Source of the DNA: Hermatobates lingyangjiaoensis
Lineage: Eukaryota > Arthropoda > Insecta > Hemiptera > Hermatobatidae
Length of the DNA stretch: 64,000 bases
Reading direction: 5' to 3'
NCBI GenBank assembly: GCA_026182355.1
Contig: JAPFBL010000534.1
Location: forward strand, 52,501 to 116,500
Position numbers and translations under genes: made by a program. Position 1 is the first letter of the stretch; each line of letters opens with the position of its first letter. Below the pieces are notes generated by a model. It saw nothing but the letters and a program-made list of their open reading frames with translations, was not told the origin of the DNA and searched no databases. Positions 43,500-54,018 of this stretch are shown here, in pieces.

Positions 43500-43760
43500 A
43501 TATATTTAGGCAGCAGATTTTCCTTGATACATATTTCATTAAATTCTCTTTAGATCCTTCTTCTTTTCACTTTTTTTAAATAACTTTATAATAAGTTGTT
43601 TAAAATTTTCAGCTATACGTAATAACAATTCTTACGTAATGTTTTATTCACAATCCTTGTAGTTATTATTAACAGCTGTTTACAAAAATAACTTTTTTTA
43701 CAATTAACCGACGTTTCAAGTCACCATTGACCATCATCAGGTTATTATTATATTCTGACT
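43500..43760 (-). pseudogene. Penelope-like 5' fragment
   Basis: The minus-strand core at 43713-43740 is followed after about 150 nt by a decayed frame that ends EFNEICIKENLLPKYI at a TATATAAATATA edge. This is the FN..C.KE.LLPKYT module. Confidence 0.5.
43706..43748 (-). ncRNA. Hammerhead-like ribozyme motif
   Basis: Core CUGAUGA plus an extra U, stem II GGUCA/UGACU (5 positions), GAA, stem III palindrome ACGU followed by C. Confidence 0.5.
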
Positions 43761-44139
43761 AATACTAGGAATTGTTCATAAATATATAAAATAAAATTAA
43801 ATGATTTTATGAAAGCAATAACGCAATCGGTGGCCTAGTGCAAGTCGGTATTGACTCATCTGGAACTGTTTTCACTATTGGTTGCTAGCCTTTTGTGCCG
43901 ATACAGACAAATCCAGAGCCGGTTTATTGAAACACTGGCAATATTTGCTGAGTTTTAAGCTAAACCATATTTTATCCCCTGTCATGACACCAGTGAATAA
44001 AGGAATGACAAGCATAAATATAAACCTTTGTCAAAATCAGAAAAGGTTAAAATTTTGAAAAAAAAAACAAAACTAAGATAAAGTGTATTTCTGAGAAGCT
44101 TGCGTGAATTCTATAGCATTAGGTCATCAACAGCTTATG

Positions 44140-44235
44140 ATATCTCTATCTATAAACTTCGTGAGCTTGCTTGTTTGTTTGTTTGTTTGTGTTCACCCAT
44201 TTCCCGTGTATATAAAGACCTGCTTTCTTTTTGTG
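44140..44235 (+). repeat. Dispersed TTTG repeat, left part only
   Basis: ATCTCTATCTATAAACTTCG, (TTTG)n and CCCATTTCCCGTG match the left part of 438-640, then the similarity stops near 44225. Confidence 0.5.
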
Positions 44236-44334
44236 GGTATAGATTTATTCTATATTTCCTGTGAATCATGAAACCGAATAATGTTTATATCTACATACAC
44301 CCATAAGTTACAAGTAATCCAAATTTTATTCATA

Positions 44335-45290
44335 TTTAGGATGAATCGCTAGTGAGTTTTTGGAACTATCTGTTTCCCGAATTTCCTGCTATTTGCAAAA
44401 GTAGTACTTCACATATTGCTGCCATTTCCCACTACCTACTTATGTGAAACTGGATTTTCCCTTTATACTGTCATAGAAACCAAATACCGAAGCAGACTTA
44501 ATGCTGGGGCTAACTTGAGAATCGAACTCTCAACTATAAAGCCAAAAATGATTACAAAACAAACTCTGTGTGAACATTACTAGTAATTCTGTTTTATGTG
44601 TTATACATTTGTGGAAAATATGAAAATTAAAATCTTTTATTTTTGAATTTTTCTTCGAAAAATACGCATTGCAGTAATTTTACTTTTTTTCATTGTTTTT
44701 AAATATACATACTGTTTGAATTAATTTACCACAATGAAACTAATTTGGAAACAATGCTCTAAGGTCTTTCGTCAACACATCGATAGAGAGCAAGTGAATT
44801 AAAAAAATATATTTGTGTGTTATTAAACATTTTTAATGTTTTAAAAAAAAAACTAAAAATGTGTTGACGAGAGAGGCCTTAGAGCATTGTTACCAAATTA
44901 GTTTCATTGTGGTAAATTAACCCATCTATTACATCAAGTGTTATTTTGATTATTGTTCAAACATACAATTTAAAAAGGCTATGAAAATATTTATATTATG
45001 AATTGTATAAAATCATTAGAATCTGGCGTTCCCGGGAAAGTTACTGGAACCAAAAAAGGTTCCGTAACTTTGGAAAAAAATGTGTCGAAAAAAATTTGAA
45101 CAACTGTTTCAAAAGGAATAAGGAAAAACATTTTTTATTGTTATTAAACATGTATACATACTATTTAAAAGGGCGTACGAAAATATCTTTATTATGATTG
45201 TATGAAAGCATTAGAATCTGGAGTTCCCGGGAAAGTTACTGGAACCAAAAAGTGTTCCGCGTCGAAAAAAGTTTGAAAAACTCTGTTTTA
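44335..45290 (+). pseudogene. hAT (ZBED-type) transposase C-terminus with 3' tail
   Basis: The frame contains LVSFWNYLFPEFP, then after a shift FPTTYLCETGFSLYTVIETK, then YRSRLNAGANLRIELSTIKP. This is the CETGFS...KYR-RLN...LR..LS.IKP signature of the hAT C-terminal dimerisation region. The non-coding tail contains a foldback insert (44724-44925) and two partial copies of GTTCCCGGGAAAGTTACTGG, ending GAAAAACTCTG at 45285. Confidence 0.75.
44724..44925. repeat. Foldback inserted in the hAT tail
   Basis: Arms 44724-44790 and 44860-44925 pair (TTACCACAATGAAACTAATT with its complement; GCTCTAAGG...GTCAACACAT). It interrupts the collinearity with 1875-2160. Confidence 0.7.
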
Positions 45291-45890
45291 AAGGAATAAG
45301 CAAGAAACATTTAATGAAGAACTCAAATGAGGGTATTTTAAATTTGAAATGATGTGGTTAGCTACTTGATTTTCTGTATGATAGACTAATCTATCACTAA
45401 TTGGGAAAAATGTATAATCCGGTACCCTCCTTATTGCAAAGTTGCGTATTAGTATGGCTGACCGGTACAGTGTTCTCTAGCTTAGTCTACACCAGAATTA
45501 GTCTACACTCGTTTTAAGGAATATTCGGTTGTGACGACACTTAACATTCCGTTAATTATTCAGAATGAGTTGCATGTTTATTATTCTGGTATAATGTTGT
45601 ACAACCTCTGCTCAACATTTTTGTTTCAAAAAAAAAACCACTGTTTTGTCTCAACATTTTTGTTTCCTAAAAAAGCACTGTTTTTTTGTAATTTTAAAAA
45701 TAAGTTTGTGTTTTAATATGTTTAACTGGAATGGTATTTGACGGCAGGTCTCCGCAAGGACCACTAGGTTATCAGTATTAAACATCTATGTAAGTATGTG
45801 CAGATGTATGCATGAGATTGCACTGTAGCCATTGCTTGTAAATATAAAACGTAAAGCCTTGTAGCATTATATCACAAAGATTTACTTATA
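45291..45890. other. Unassigned intron 12 stretch
   Basis: No repeat match. A 61-codon frame at 45531 is low-complexity. Confidence 0.35.
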
Positions 45891-45974
45891 TATATAGTTC
45901 AAAAACTGAAAATCAGTCAAAAAAAAATCAGTTTTGAACTGATTTGCGTCCAGTTTGGATCGTTTTTTCGAATT

Positions 45975-45986
45975 TTGAGTGAATAT

Positions 45987-46033
<47 letters not shown>

Positions 46034-46100
46034 ATCAAACCACAATGATGGTTTGATCATTGATTGTTGTTTCACGTGTTTATGTGAAATCTTTATATAT
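45975..46100. mobile_element. Minimal family A snap-back between (TA)n tracts
   Basis: After (TA)n (45990-46027) only the outer end of family A is present: ATGATCAAACCACAATGATGG then TTTGATCATTG...CGTGTTTATGTGAAATC, then (TA)n. Core and centre are lost. Confidence 0.75.
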
Positions 46101-46107
46101 ATATATA

Positions 46108-46430
46108 TACACTTTTTCGTTGGAAATACGATCCAAAACGGACAAATATAGTTCAACATAGAAAAAGAAACATAGAGAAATGAAAAGAACACACTTACAG
46201 TCTCTGATTCTCGGTTTGAACCGTCTTCAGGAGAGATAAGAGAGGGAAACCAAGCCCACTGGTTCAGAGACGGTTGGGACGGTCTCTGTACCAGTGCACT
46301 TGGTTTGCCTCTCTTATCTCTCCTGAAGACGGTTCAAACCGAAAATCAGAGACTGTAAGTGTGTTCTTTTCATTTCTCTATGTTTCTTTTTCTATATTGA
46401 ACCATATATATATATAGTTCAATGTATGTA
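46108..46430. mobile_element. Family F snap-back element
   Basis: The arms carry TTCGTTGGAAATACGATCC and GAAAAAGAAACATAGAGAAA with complements. The sense core at 46323-46344 is CTGAAGA, C, GGTT/AACC stem, GAAAATCAG. The apex is AAGTGCACTGGT-like. Confidence 0.8.
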
Positions 46431-46489
46431 TATAATGATCAATATAGTTCAATCATCAAAAAAGTATATATATATATATATATCTTCAC

Positions 46490-46810
46490 TTAATAAAACG
46501 AAACACGATCCAAACTGGACACAATACGAGTTCAAAATTCAAGAAGAGTAACACACAGAGTAAGGAAACACACTAACAGACTAAAATTTTCGGGTAATCC
46601 GTCTTCAGGAGAAAAGAGAAAGGGAGACCAAGCACGTTGTAGACGCAACGGCAAGTAACCCTGACGGATTACACGAAAATTTTAGTCTGTAAGTGTGTTT
46701 CCTTACTCTGTGTGTTACTCTTCTTGAATTTTGAACTCGTATTCTGTCCAGTTTGGATCATGTTCGTTTTATTAAGTGAAGAAATATATATATATATATA
46801 TATATCAGGA
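46490..46810. mobile_element. Family F-related snap-back element with (TA)n
   Basis: Arms TAATAAAACGAAACACGATC and ATCATGTTCGTTTTATTA pair; the inner parts pair through AAATTTTCGGGTAATCCGTC and GACGGATTACACGAAAATTT. (TA)n is on both sides. Confidence 0.85.
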
Positions 46811-47119
46811 AATGCTTCAAATATAATTTAAAAAAAATTATTGTTGCTAATTTTTGATGTTGTGAAAGCATTTTTCATGGGGTTTCCACGATTTTAGGGT
46901 AGTTTAATGATGATATGTCAGTTTTGACTGTAACTCTTTCATGTGAGAGGTTAAAAGTCCTTTTGTATGCCTTCTCTGGGAGAGAGCGTACAGGTGTAAT
47001 CTTCCAGCATGTATGGTATCAGGTGGTACTTACTAAAGATCTAGGAATCTCGATATGTATTTTACAAGCCTATATATGATTGGTTATTTTATCAATCTCT
47101 CCCTGAGGAGGCAGAGGAA

Positions 47120-47122
47120 CAG

Positions 47123-47176
<54 letters not shown>

Positions 47177-48485
47177 GTGAGTGGATATAGAAGAAGAGGG
47201 GGTTAGGAGAGAGACATACCTAGAGTTCATCCACGAGGTGGGAAGAAAAAAGAGGGCCATGGCAACCCAGCGATTGTAAATCGTTGTGAGGTAATAGAGC
47301 CACCTTTGTACCGGGGGTTTAACTGTCGTTTTGTTGCTTTTCGCCCCCTGTTATAATTGCGTGAATTAGTTTAGATAATATTGGTCTAATGCGCGACGTA
47401 GAATCGTGGTGCCCGCCTCCGCGAGGTCCACCTCGGACACCCCAAGTTTGGGTGGCTAAACTTGGAGGTGACAAAAGGGCAACATGTTAAATCGTCGGCC
47501 TGATTTGATCTTTAGGTGTTATGGTTGGAAGGCTAGGGAGCACAGCGATCAAAACAGGTTAGGAGAGAGAGTGAGAGATTGAATGAGGAGGAGAGGGGGT
47601 TAAAAGAGGCAGTGGAGGGGAGGAAATAAATAGAGTGATACAGAGTGGGTTGATATAGAAGAAGAGGGAGTTAGGAGAGAGAGAGAGAGAGAGATTGAAT
47701 GGACGAGGAGAGGGGGTGAAAAGAGGCAGTGGAGGGGAGGGAATAAAGAGAGTGAGTGGATATAGAAGAAGAGGGAGTGAGGAGAGAGAGAGATTGAATG
47801 GACGAGGAGAGGGGGTGAAAAGAGGCAGTGGAGGGGAGGGAATAAATAAAGAGAGTGAAACAGAGTGGGTCGATATAGAAGAAGAGGGGGTGAGGAGAGT
47901 GAGAGAGAAACAGAGATTGAGTGGAGGGGAGAGGGGGTTAAGAGAGGCAGTGGAGGGGAGGAAATAAATCGAGTGAGACAGAGTAGATATAGAAAAAGAG
48001 GGTGAAGAGAGAGAGAGATTGAATAGAGGAGGAGAGGGGGTGAAAAGGGCTGTTGGTGGGGAGGGAACAAATAGAGTAAGACAGAGTGAGTGGATATAGA
48101 AGAAGAGGGGGTAAAGAGGTAGTTGAGGGGAGAGAATAAATAAAGAGTGTGTAACAGAGTGAGTGGAAATAGAAGAAGAGGGAGTGAGGAGAGACAGAGT
48201 GAATTAATATCGAAGAGAGACAGAATCAGTGAACGGATGGGGAGAGAAGGACCGGTTGGAAAGAGAGAGACAGAGATAAATATAGAAGGAGTGGGGGTGA
48301 AAAAAGACAGTGGGAGAGAGTATGTAAAGGGAGAAGTAGATATGAGTGAGTGAGGGAATACAGAAGGAGAGAAGAGGTAGAGGGAGAAAGAGGATCAGAA
48401 GGGATGAGGGAAACACATTGGCAGTGGAAGAGAGAGGTAAGATGTCGAGAATAGACCGGTGATGTGGAGAGGAAAAGAGACAGAG
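47120..48485 (+). repeat. Purine-rich (GA) complex minisatellite, interrupted by a LINE end
   Basis: (GA)n at 47126-47170, then after the LINE piece units such as GGAATAAAGAGAGTGA, GGATATAGAAGAAGAGGGAG and GGTGAAAAGAGGCAGTGGAG to about 48480. Frames in it are artefacts. Confidence 0.85.
47216..47560 (+). pseudogene. Second R1/I-type LINE 3' end inside a GA array
   Basis: YLEFIHEVGRKKRAMATQRL then stop, followed by the same 3' UTR as 17050-17245 (GTGGTGCCCGCCTCCGCGAG and CCACCTCGGACACCCCAAG) and ending GGGAGCACAGCGATCAAAAC AGG. GA-rich DNA resumes at once on both sides. Confidence 0.75.
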
Positions 48486-48899
48486 GAGGAAGTGAGAAAG
48501 GTTACATTTCAGATGAAGAAATCAATATGGAACCGCAAAGTTACGTTATATTATCAATGTGCTTGTTTGATCACTTGATTCTTAGCAATAGTAGAGCATA
48601 TGCTTCTCAAGACCACTCATTCTATGCCACCTCCTTTCTTTTGACGTCATTTCACACCAATCTTCCTCTTTGCTTTCAGATTATCTGGTGGAGCTGTACA
48701 ATTATTAAATAGGTTAAGTACTATTAAAAAACGGGAGGGATCCCCTAAACAAAGGTATTTCAACAACTTTTACATTCACTATTACTAAATACTCTTTTTA
48801 ATTTGAAAAAAGATATGTAGTTTGCCTTTGAATATAGAAAACTAAACCAATCCCGATTGCATGATCAAATGTTTGATATATTATTGAATTTGTTTTATA

Positions 48900-49130
48900 T
48901 ATAAAATCAAACAATGATCAAACCACAATAAGAAAATGGGAAAACAAGACTAAGATCTTTCAACCGTAACAAGCGGTCTTCGTCAAAAACCAGTTGGGTG
49001 TTTGACTCTGACGAAGACCGCTTGTTACGGTTGAAAGATCTTAGTCTTGTTTTCCCATTTTCTTATTGTGGTTTGATCATTGATTGTTATTTCACGTGTT
49101 TATGTGAAATCTTTATATATATATATATAA
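48900..49130. mobile_element. Family A snap-back element, well preserved
   Basis: The antisense arm 48905-48990 and sense arm 48991-49112 are nearly identical. Sense core CTGACGAAGACCGCTTG...ACGGTTGAAAGATCTTAG; stem I GACU/AGUC. (TA)n follows. Confidence 0.85.
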
Positions 49131-49690
49131 AACACTAAAGTTTATCGGGACTCGGTCAGTTCTTCAGGTTGAAATTAAACTCTCATTGCCGACGTTTCGT
49201 TTTTTATTTAAAATCGATTTCAGAAGTCTAAAAAAAGAGAAAATATAAGAAATAATACAATCATTCAAAAATTAAAAAAAAAAGGACAAAAAGTTACAAA
49301 TAAGAAAATATAGTAGAAGTTTTGTCAAGTGAGTGAAAGAACTTACAGAAGTATAAAATATGGAAACGGAACTTGAGTCATACATTAGAGTTTTTTTTTC
49401 TTTAAAGCAAACAATTTCCGAATATCAACAAACTGTCGTCTCGTTTGAACAAAGCCATGTCACTGAACTGCAACCAAGCATAGCTACCAAATTTTACCAG
49501 ACAAAACAAATATTCACATTGTGTTTAAGTGAATGCTCTATTGTTTAAGTGAATTTTTCCTTTGTCTAGTGAAATTTCGTTGTTTTGTTCTTGGTTGAAG
49601 TTCAGTGACTATAGACTATTTAAATTTAAATAAATATAAATTTAAACCGAAACGTCGGCATTTCGAGTTTATTTTGAGAGTTGTATTATT
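49131..49690. mobile_element. Family K element with diverged interior
   Basis: The antisense end 49131-49215 (ACTAAAGTTTATCGGGACTC) and a sense remnant 49625-49680 (TAAACCGAAACGTCGGCATT) enclose about 400 bp, including a small inverted pair near 49440 and 49580 (GTTTGAACAAAG/CTTGGTTG). Confidence 0.5.
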
Positions 49691-49759
49691 TTTGATATTT
49701 ATTCTTTCATGTTTGTTATGTTTATTTATGTGTATTAATCTGTGTTTATTTGGTTTCAG

Positions 49760-49900
49760 GCTTCATCCAGTAACTAAAGAGATTATATTTAAGATGAACG
49801 TCAAGAATAGGCTGGAAGATTTAACTTCGGATAGAAATAAATTAAATAGTGGGAACAATAATCTTAAGACGAATTTTACTTGTAACGTCTGTACTCTTAG
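49760..49900 (+). CDS. Exon 13: first half of a split C2H2 finger
   Basis: Acceptor TTTCAG|G, donor CTTAG|GTAATG. It takes 1 nt and leaves 2. It encodes RLHPVTKEIIFKMNVKNRLE, then NFTCNVCTL. The CNVC pair is completed by HISTVH in exon 14. The 3' end and donor are tandemly triplicated. Confidence 0.8.
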
Positions 49901-50035
49901 GTAATGTCAGTTATAACTTTCTCTTATTTTACTTGTAACGTCTGTACTCTTAGGTAATATCAGTTATAACTTTCTCTTATTTTACTTGTAACGTCTGTAC
50001 TCTTAGGTAATGTCAGTTATAACTTTCTCTAATTT
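49876..50035 (+). repeat. Tandem triplication of the exon 13 end and its splice donor
   Basis: The 53-bp unit contains ACTTGTAACGTCTGTACTCT, TAGGTAAT and GTCAGTTATAACTTTCTC. Donor GT positions are 49901, 49954 and 50007. Using the second or third donor shifts the frame and meets a stop. Confidence 0.95.
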
Positions 50036-50080
50036 CATTTAATCTTAAAACTCTACTGGGAAAGGTCCAAGGCAATAACG

Positions 50081-50220
50081 CTTTTATATTTCGACATTAG
50101 TCGTCATCAGGAGAAGAAAATATCTCATTGGAGTTACTCAAACCTCTCAGTTCATCTCTCTTGATGACAACCGATTGTCGAAATATAGAAGTGTATCTGA
50201 TTTCTTTCCAAGTTTTCTTT
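50081..50220. mobile_element. Snap-back element with hammerhead-like cores (family N)
   Basis: The minus-strand core at 50087-50110 is CTGATGA, C, GAC/GTC stem, GAAATATA. The sense copy at about 50158 reads CTTGATGACAACCGATTGTC then GAAATATAG. Confidence 0.6.
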
Positions 50221-50319
50221 CTACTTTCGTAGTTTGACCCTTTAAGGATATAAAGATGATTGTCTGACTATTTCGACTAAATTGTTTTCTTCTTTTCCTC
50301 TTGGGTTTCTTAACATTTC

Positions 50320-51234
50320 CGGCTCTAACAAAAGCCATTCACTCAATGTATCTTCCATGAAGTCACTTCCACCAGCATGACAGATATTGGAGGGCTCACA
50401 GTCCCTCGTAAACCCAAACTGAAAATCCTGCGGTGTTAGCTTCTCCACTTGGAGGTCTCACGGTGCGGTCCCAATTAGTGCTGAAGTTCTGTAGTTGTGG
50501 TCTTGTGAAGACTAGAAACTAAAGAATGGAGCGGCTGCCTTCATGAATTCTGACCAAAAAAGTCAGCACTTTTGCTGGGTCCAGTGGTAAAAGTTTTTCT
50601 ATGGTTTTGTTGAGTGTCTGAAGCACCTACCTCTGTGCAGTAAAGTTGGCTGATAGTCAGTCAGTAGGTGCAACGGTGTTTCTTCCTCTTCTTTGTAGAA
50701 TCTGTATAAACCATCATTGATAATGTCCATTCAGGCTTCTTACGTTTCGGGAAAAAGTAACTACCTTTCTCCTTCTTCGGGTTCTTAGGTGAACTTGTGG
50801 GAGGTTGGCTCCCACTAGTTAGCGCTTTTGGACCCTCTCCGCTTCCGGAGGATGGTCTCTGGACTTCCTTCTTCTTAGTATCATACAGGGGAAAATCCCT
50901 ATATCTCTATCGGTGGTATTTTGATTGCTCCGGCAGAGTACCGCATACCGGAGTAAGGCTATTTACTCAAGGGGTTCACCTGGTACCCTTGAGGCTCCGT
51001 TCATAATACAGTAACCCCTGTATCATTCATCCTTCGGCACGGATCGCATAACACCTTAGATTGGAGCTGGGATAAAAGGAGGGGATTTGGGGATTAGGAA
51101 GGATGTGAAACCTTCTCCTTCTCTTTCGTTTGTCCCTGCATATAGCAGGTCAACAGGGTAGCCTTGTGAAGGCCGAAAGTCGGAGTTGAGTGTTAGAGGC
51201 TATTAGAGACGCTTAATCACTCCATTACTACAAA
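50320..51234. other. GC-richer unclassified block
   Basis: A block of about 0.9 kb with clearly higher GC than its flanks, including TTTTGGACCCTCTCCGCTTC and TGTGAAGGCCGAAAGTCGG. It looks like part of an old retroelement, but I find no conserved protein motif. Confidence 0.3.
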
Positions 51235-51340
51235 CCCTTTCAACCGTAACAAGCGGTCTTTGTCAGAGTCAAAAACCCAACTGAGGGTTTTTCGTCAGTT
51301 GATTGTTATTTCACGTGTTTATTGTGAAATCTTGTTTTAT
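51235..51340. mobile_element. Truncated family A element
   Basis: Antisense core TTTCAACCGTAACAAGCGG..TTTGTCAGAGTC, then a short bridge into the sense outer end GATTGTTATTTCACGTGTTT. Confidence 0.65.
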
Positions 51341-51511
51341 ACATAAATCAAACATAAAGCCACTTTTATGTTACGAGGAATCTTCATATATCGAGCTTTC
51401 TTGACATGTCTTAGAACTTTTTCATGTTTGTATTGTATTTGCGGTGATTAGGAAATAACTTTCTTTTTTTTCACTTGTTCATTGCTGATGATTACTTGAT
51501 GATGATTTCAG

Positions 51512-51618
51512 CTTTATTTTTGAATCCTCCTACCAAAGGCACATTTCAACTGTACATGGGTCAATTCGATCAAGCAAAGGAACTGTTTCCCCTGATCTTG
51601 AACAAGATTTGGGAGATG
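51512..51618 (+). CDS. Exon 14: second half of the split finger
   Basis: Acceptor GATTTCAG|C, donor GATG|GTAAGT. It takes 1 nt and leaves 1. It encodes FIFESSYQRHISTVHGSIRS, then SKGTVSPDLEQDLGD. With exon 13 the finger is C-x2-C-x12-H-x4-H. Confidence 0.8.
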
Positions 51619-51639
51619 GTAAGTTCAACTTGTGTTATC

Positions 51640-51905
51640 ATATGAGCCGCTTATTTTGAAAGTGGCCTAATTCCATTTATGTTAAAATCGAGATATTTAA
51701 GGGTTTGCGTTTTACAAAATTTAAAAATATTGTCATTTTATTTATCAACTAATTTTTGTTATAAAAATTCTTAGTAATTTTAAATAAATTTTGTACAATT
51801 TGCTGCAAAAGGTAAAGATAACGTAAAAATGTAATTATTTAAATAGCTAGCTAAATTTTTTTGGAAAATGGAATTAGGCCACTTTCAAAATAAACGGCTC
51901 ATATT
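51640..51905. repeat. Inverted repeat with ATGAGCCG(T/C)TTATTTTGAA ends
   Basis: ATGAGCCGCTTATTTTGAAA, GTGGCCTAATTCCATTT at 51641-51680 is mirrored at 51868-51902. The interior is AT-rich. It is a small MITE-like unit; class unknown. Confidence 0.6.
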
Positions 51906-51919
51906 AAACTTTTTGTATC

Positions 51920-51976
51920 CTCCCTCCCTCTCTCTCTCCCTTTGATTCTTGTCTGCATTCTATGTCACTGATACCT

Positions 51977-52021
<45 letters not shown>

Positions 52022-52193
52022 TCCCTCTCTTTTCACTTTTTCCCTTTAACTCCCTCCCACTCTAACCCCCTCTACTCTATCTCTCTTTCTCTAACCCCCC
52101 ACTCCCTCTCTCTTTCTCTAACTCCTCCTTCCACCTGAATGGCACTCATATCTCTCTCTCTCCTTCATTCTTTATCTCTCCTTGTCACTGCCG

Positions 52194-52242
<49 letters not shown>

Positions 52243-52381
52243 ATTCCCTCTCTCTTTCTCTAACTCCTCTTTCCCCCTGAATGGCACCCATATCTCTCTC
52301 TCCTTTATTCTTTATCTCCTTGTCACTGCCGTGTTCTCTCTCTCTCTTTCTCTGTCTTTCTAAATCCCCCTCTCGCTCTAA

Positions 52382-52417
<36 letters not shown>

Positions 52418-52489
52418 ACCCCCTCTACTCTATCTCTCTTTCTCTAACCTCCTCTACTCTATCTCTCTTTCTCTAAATCCCCCTTCCCG

Positions 52490-52523
<34 letters not shown>

Positions 52524-52697
52524 TCCTCTCTCTAACCCCCTCTACTCTCTCTCCCTCTGTTTCTCCCCCTCCCCCTTTATGCTCATCTCTTGACCTCTTT
52601 CTGCCCACTCTGTATAATTTCGATTTTAACCCCCTTCTCGATCGAACTCCTCCCTCTCTCTAACCCCCTCTACTCTATCTCTCTTTCTATAACCCCC

Positions 52698-52753
<56 letters not shown>

Positions 52754-52927
52754 CCTCTCTCTAACCCCCTCTACTCTCTCTCCCTCTGTTTCTCCCCCTC
52801 CCCCTTTATGCTCATCTCTTGACCTCTTTCTGCCCACTCTGTATAATTTCGATTTTAACCCCCTTCTCGATCGAACTCCTCCCTCTCTCTAACCCCCTCT
52901 ACTCTATCTCTCTTTCTATAACCCCCC

Positions 52928-52983
<56 letters not shown>

Positions 52984-53700
52984 TCTTTCTTCCTCTCTCT
53001 AACCCCCTCTACTCTCTCCCCCTCTGTTTCTCCCCCTCCCCCTTTATGCTCATCTCTTGACCTCTTTCTGCCCACTCTGTATAATTTCGATTTTAACCCC
53101 CTTCTCGATCGAACTCCTCCCTCTCTCTAACCCCCTCTACTCTATCTCTCTTTCTATAACCACCCCCCCTTTCTCTCTCTGTCTCTCTCTCTAATTTCCT
53201 CCCTCTGTCACTCTTTCCCCTTTAATCTCTCTCTTTTTTCTAACTCCCCCTCCCTCCTGACTCACGCTTATCTCTCTCTCTACTCTATCTCTAACCCCCT
53301 CTCTATCTCTCTTTCTCTAACTCCCCCTCCCTCCTGACTCACACTTACCTCTCTCTCTATCTATATATCTATCTATCTATCTCTCTTTCTCTAACTCCCC
53401 TCCCCCTCACTCTCTTTTTTTCTCTCTCTAACCTCCTCTACTGTTTCTCTTTCTCTCTCTCTCTCTCCCCCCCTCCCCTTATGCACTCTCTCTCCCTCCC
53501 CTCCCCTTCTGCACTCTCTCTCCCTCCCCTCCTCCTTATGCACTCTCTCTCCCTTTGTTTCTCTCTCTCTCCCCCTCCCCCCCTTATGCACTCTCTCTCC
53601 CTTTGTTTCTCTCTCTCTCCCCCTTCCCCCCTTATGCACTCTCTCCCTTTGTTTCTCTCTCACCCCCTACCCTCCCCCTCCCTCTTTATCTCTCCCCTCC
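51920..53700 (-). repeat. Pyrimidine-rich (CT) complex minisatellite, about 1.8 kb
   Basis: (CT)n with CTAACCCCCTCTACTCTATC blocks. A larger block of about 230-240 bp recurs three times (CTCATCTCTTGACC at 52582, 52811, 53049), each with TTTCTGCCCACTCTGTATAA and CTTCTCGATCGAACTCCTCC. It is a GA array on the minus strand. It abuts exon 15. Confidence 0.9.
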
Positions 53701-53760
53701 AGCCTGCCCACTCTGTATCATCTGCCTCTACATGTTCAAGTCTTCCACATGACATTGTTG
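53700..53760 (+). pseudogene. Possible dead zinc-finger exon
   Basis: After CTCTCCCCTCCAG, a good acceptor, the frame that fits exon 14 reads ACPLCIICLYMFKSST, a stop, then H: C-x2-C-x12-H if the stop stood for a residue. No donor is visible. The TGCCCACTCTGTAT part is the same as in the CT-array units. Confidence 0.35.
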
Positions 53761-53785
53761 TTTTTTTTTCTTCTTCTTCTTCTAG

Positions 53786-53872
53786 ATTGGAGGTCTAATG
53801 AAGACGATACTAGTAATCACAACTCTGATGACATGGCCTGTAGTAAGCCTGCCATTGTGCCAACCTGTTCAG
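53786..53872 (+). CDS. Exon 15: first half of a split C2H2 finger
   Basis: Acceptor TTCTTCTAG|AT, donor TTCAG|GTATCT. It takes 2 nt and leaves 1. It encodes DWRSNEDDTSNHNSDDMACS, then KPAIVPTCS. The TCSDC pair is completed by exon 16. Confidence 0.7.
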
Positions 53873-54018
53873 GTATCTCCTCTAAATTCTTTCTTTTATT
53901 TTACTTTTCCCCTTACTACAAAACATCTATTTTAAACTCAATGAACTGCTAACTACCATGGTGTTTTTGAGATTGATTTATATATGTTGTATAACCACTC
54001 TCCATATGTATCATCCTT

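Noticed and set aside
45975..46192. IYIYIY-containing frames near (TA)n throughout the window
   Set aside because: (TA)n translates to Ile-Tyr in every frame; such frames were ignored unless a recurrent conserved module preceded the tract.
47600..48416. Frames of 60-156 codons in the GA array
   Set aside because: Low-complexity repeat translation on both strands.
52590..53798. Several LSLSL-rich frames on the + strand
   Set aside because: CT minisatellite artefacts; only the short ACPLCIIC stretch at 53713 is kept, as a doubtful dead exon.
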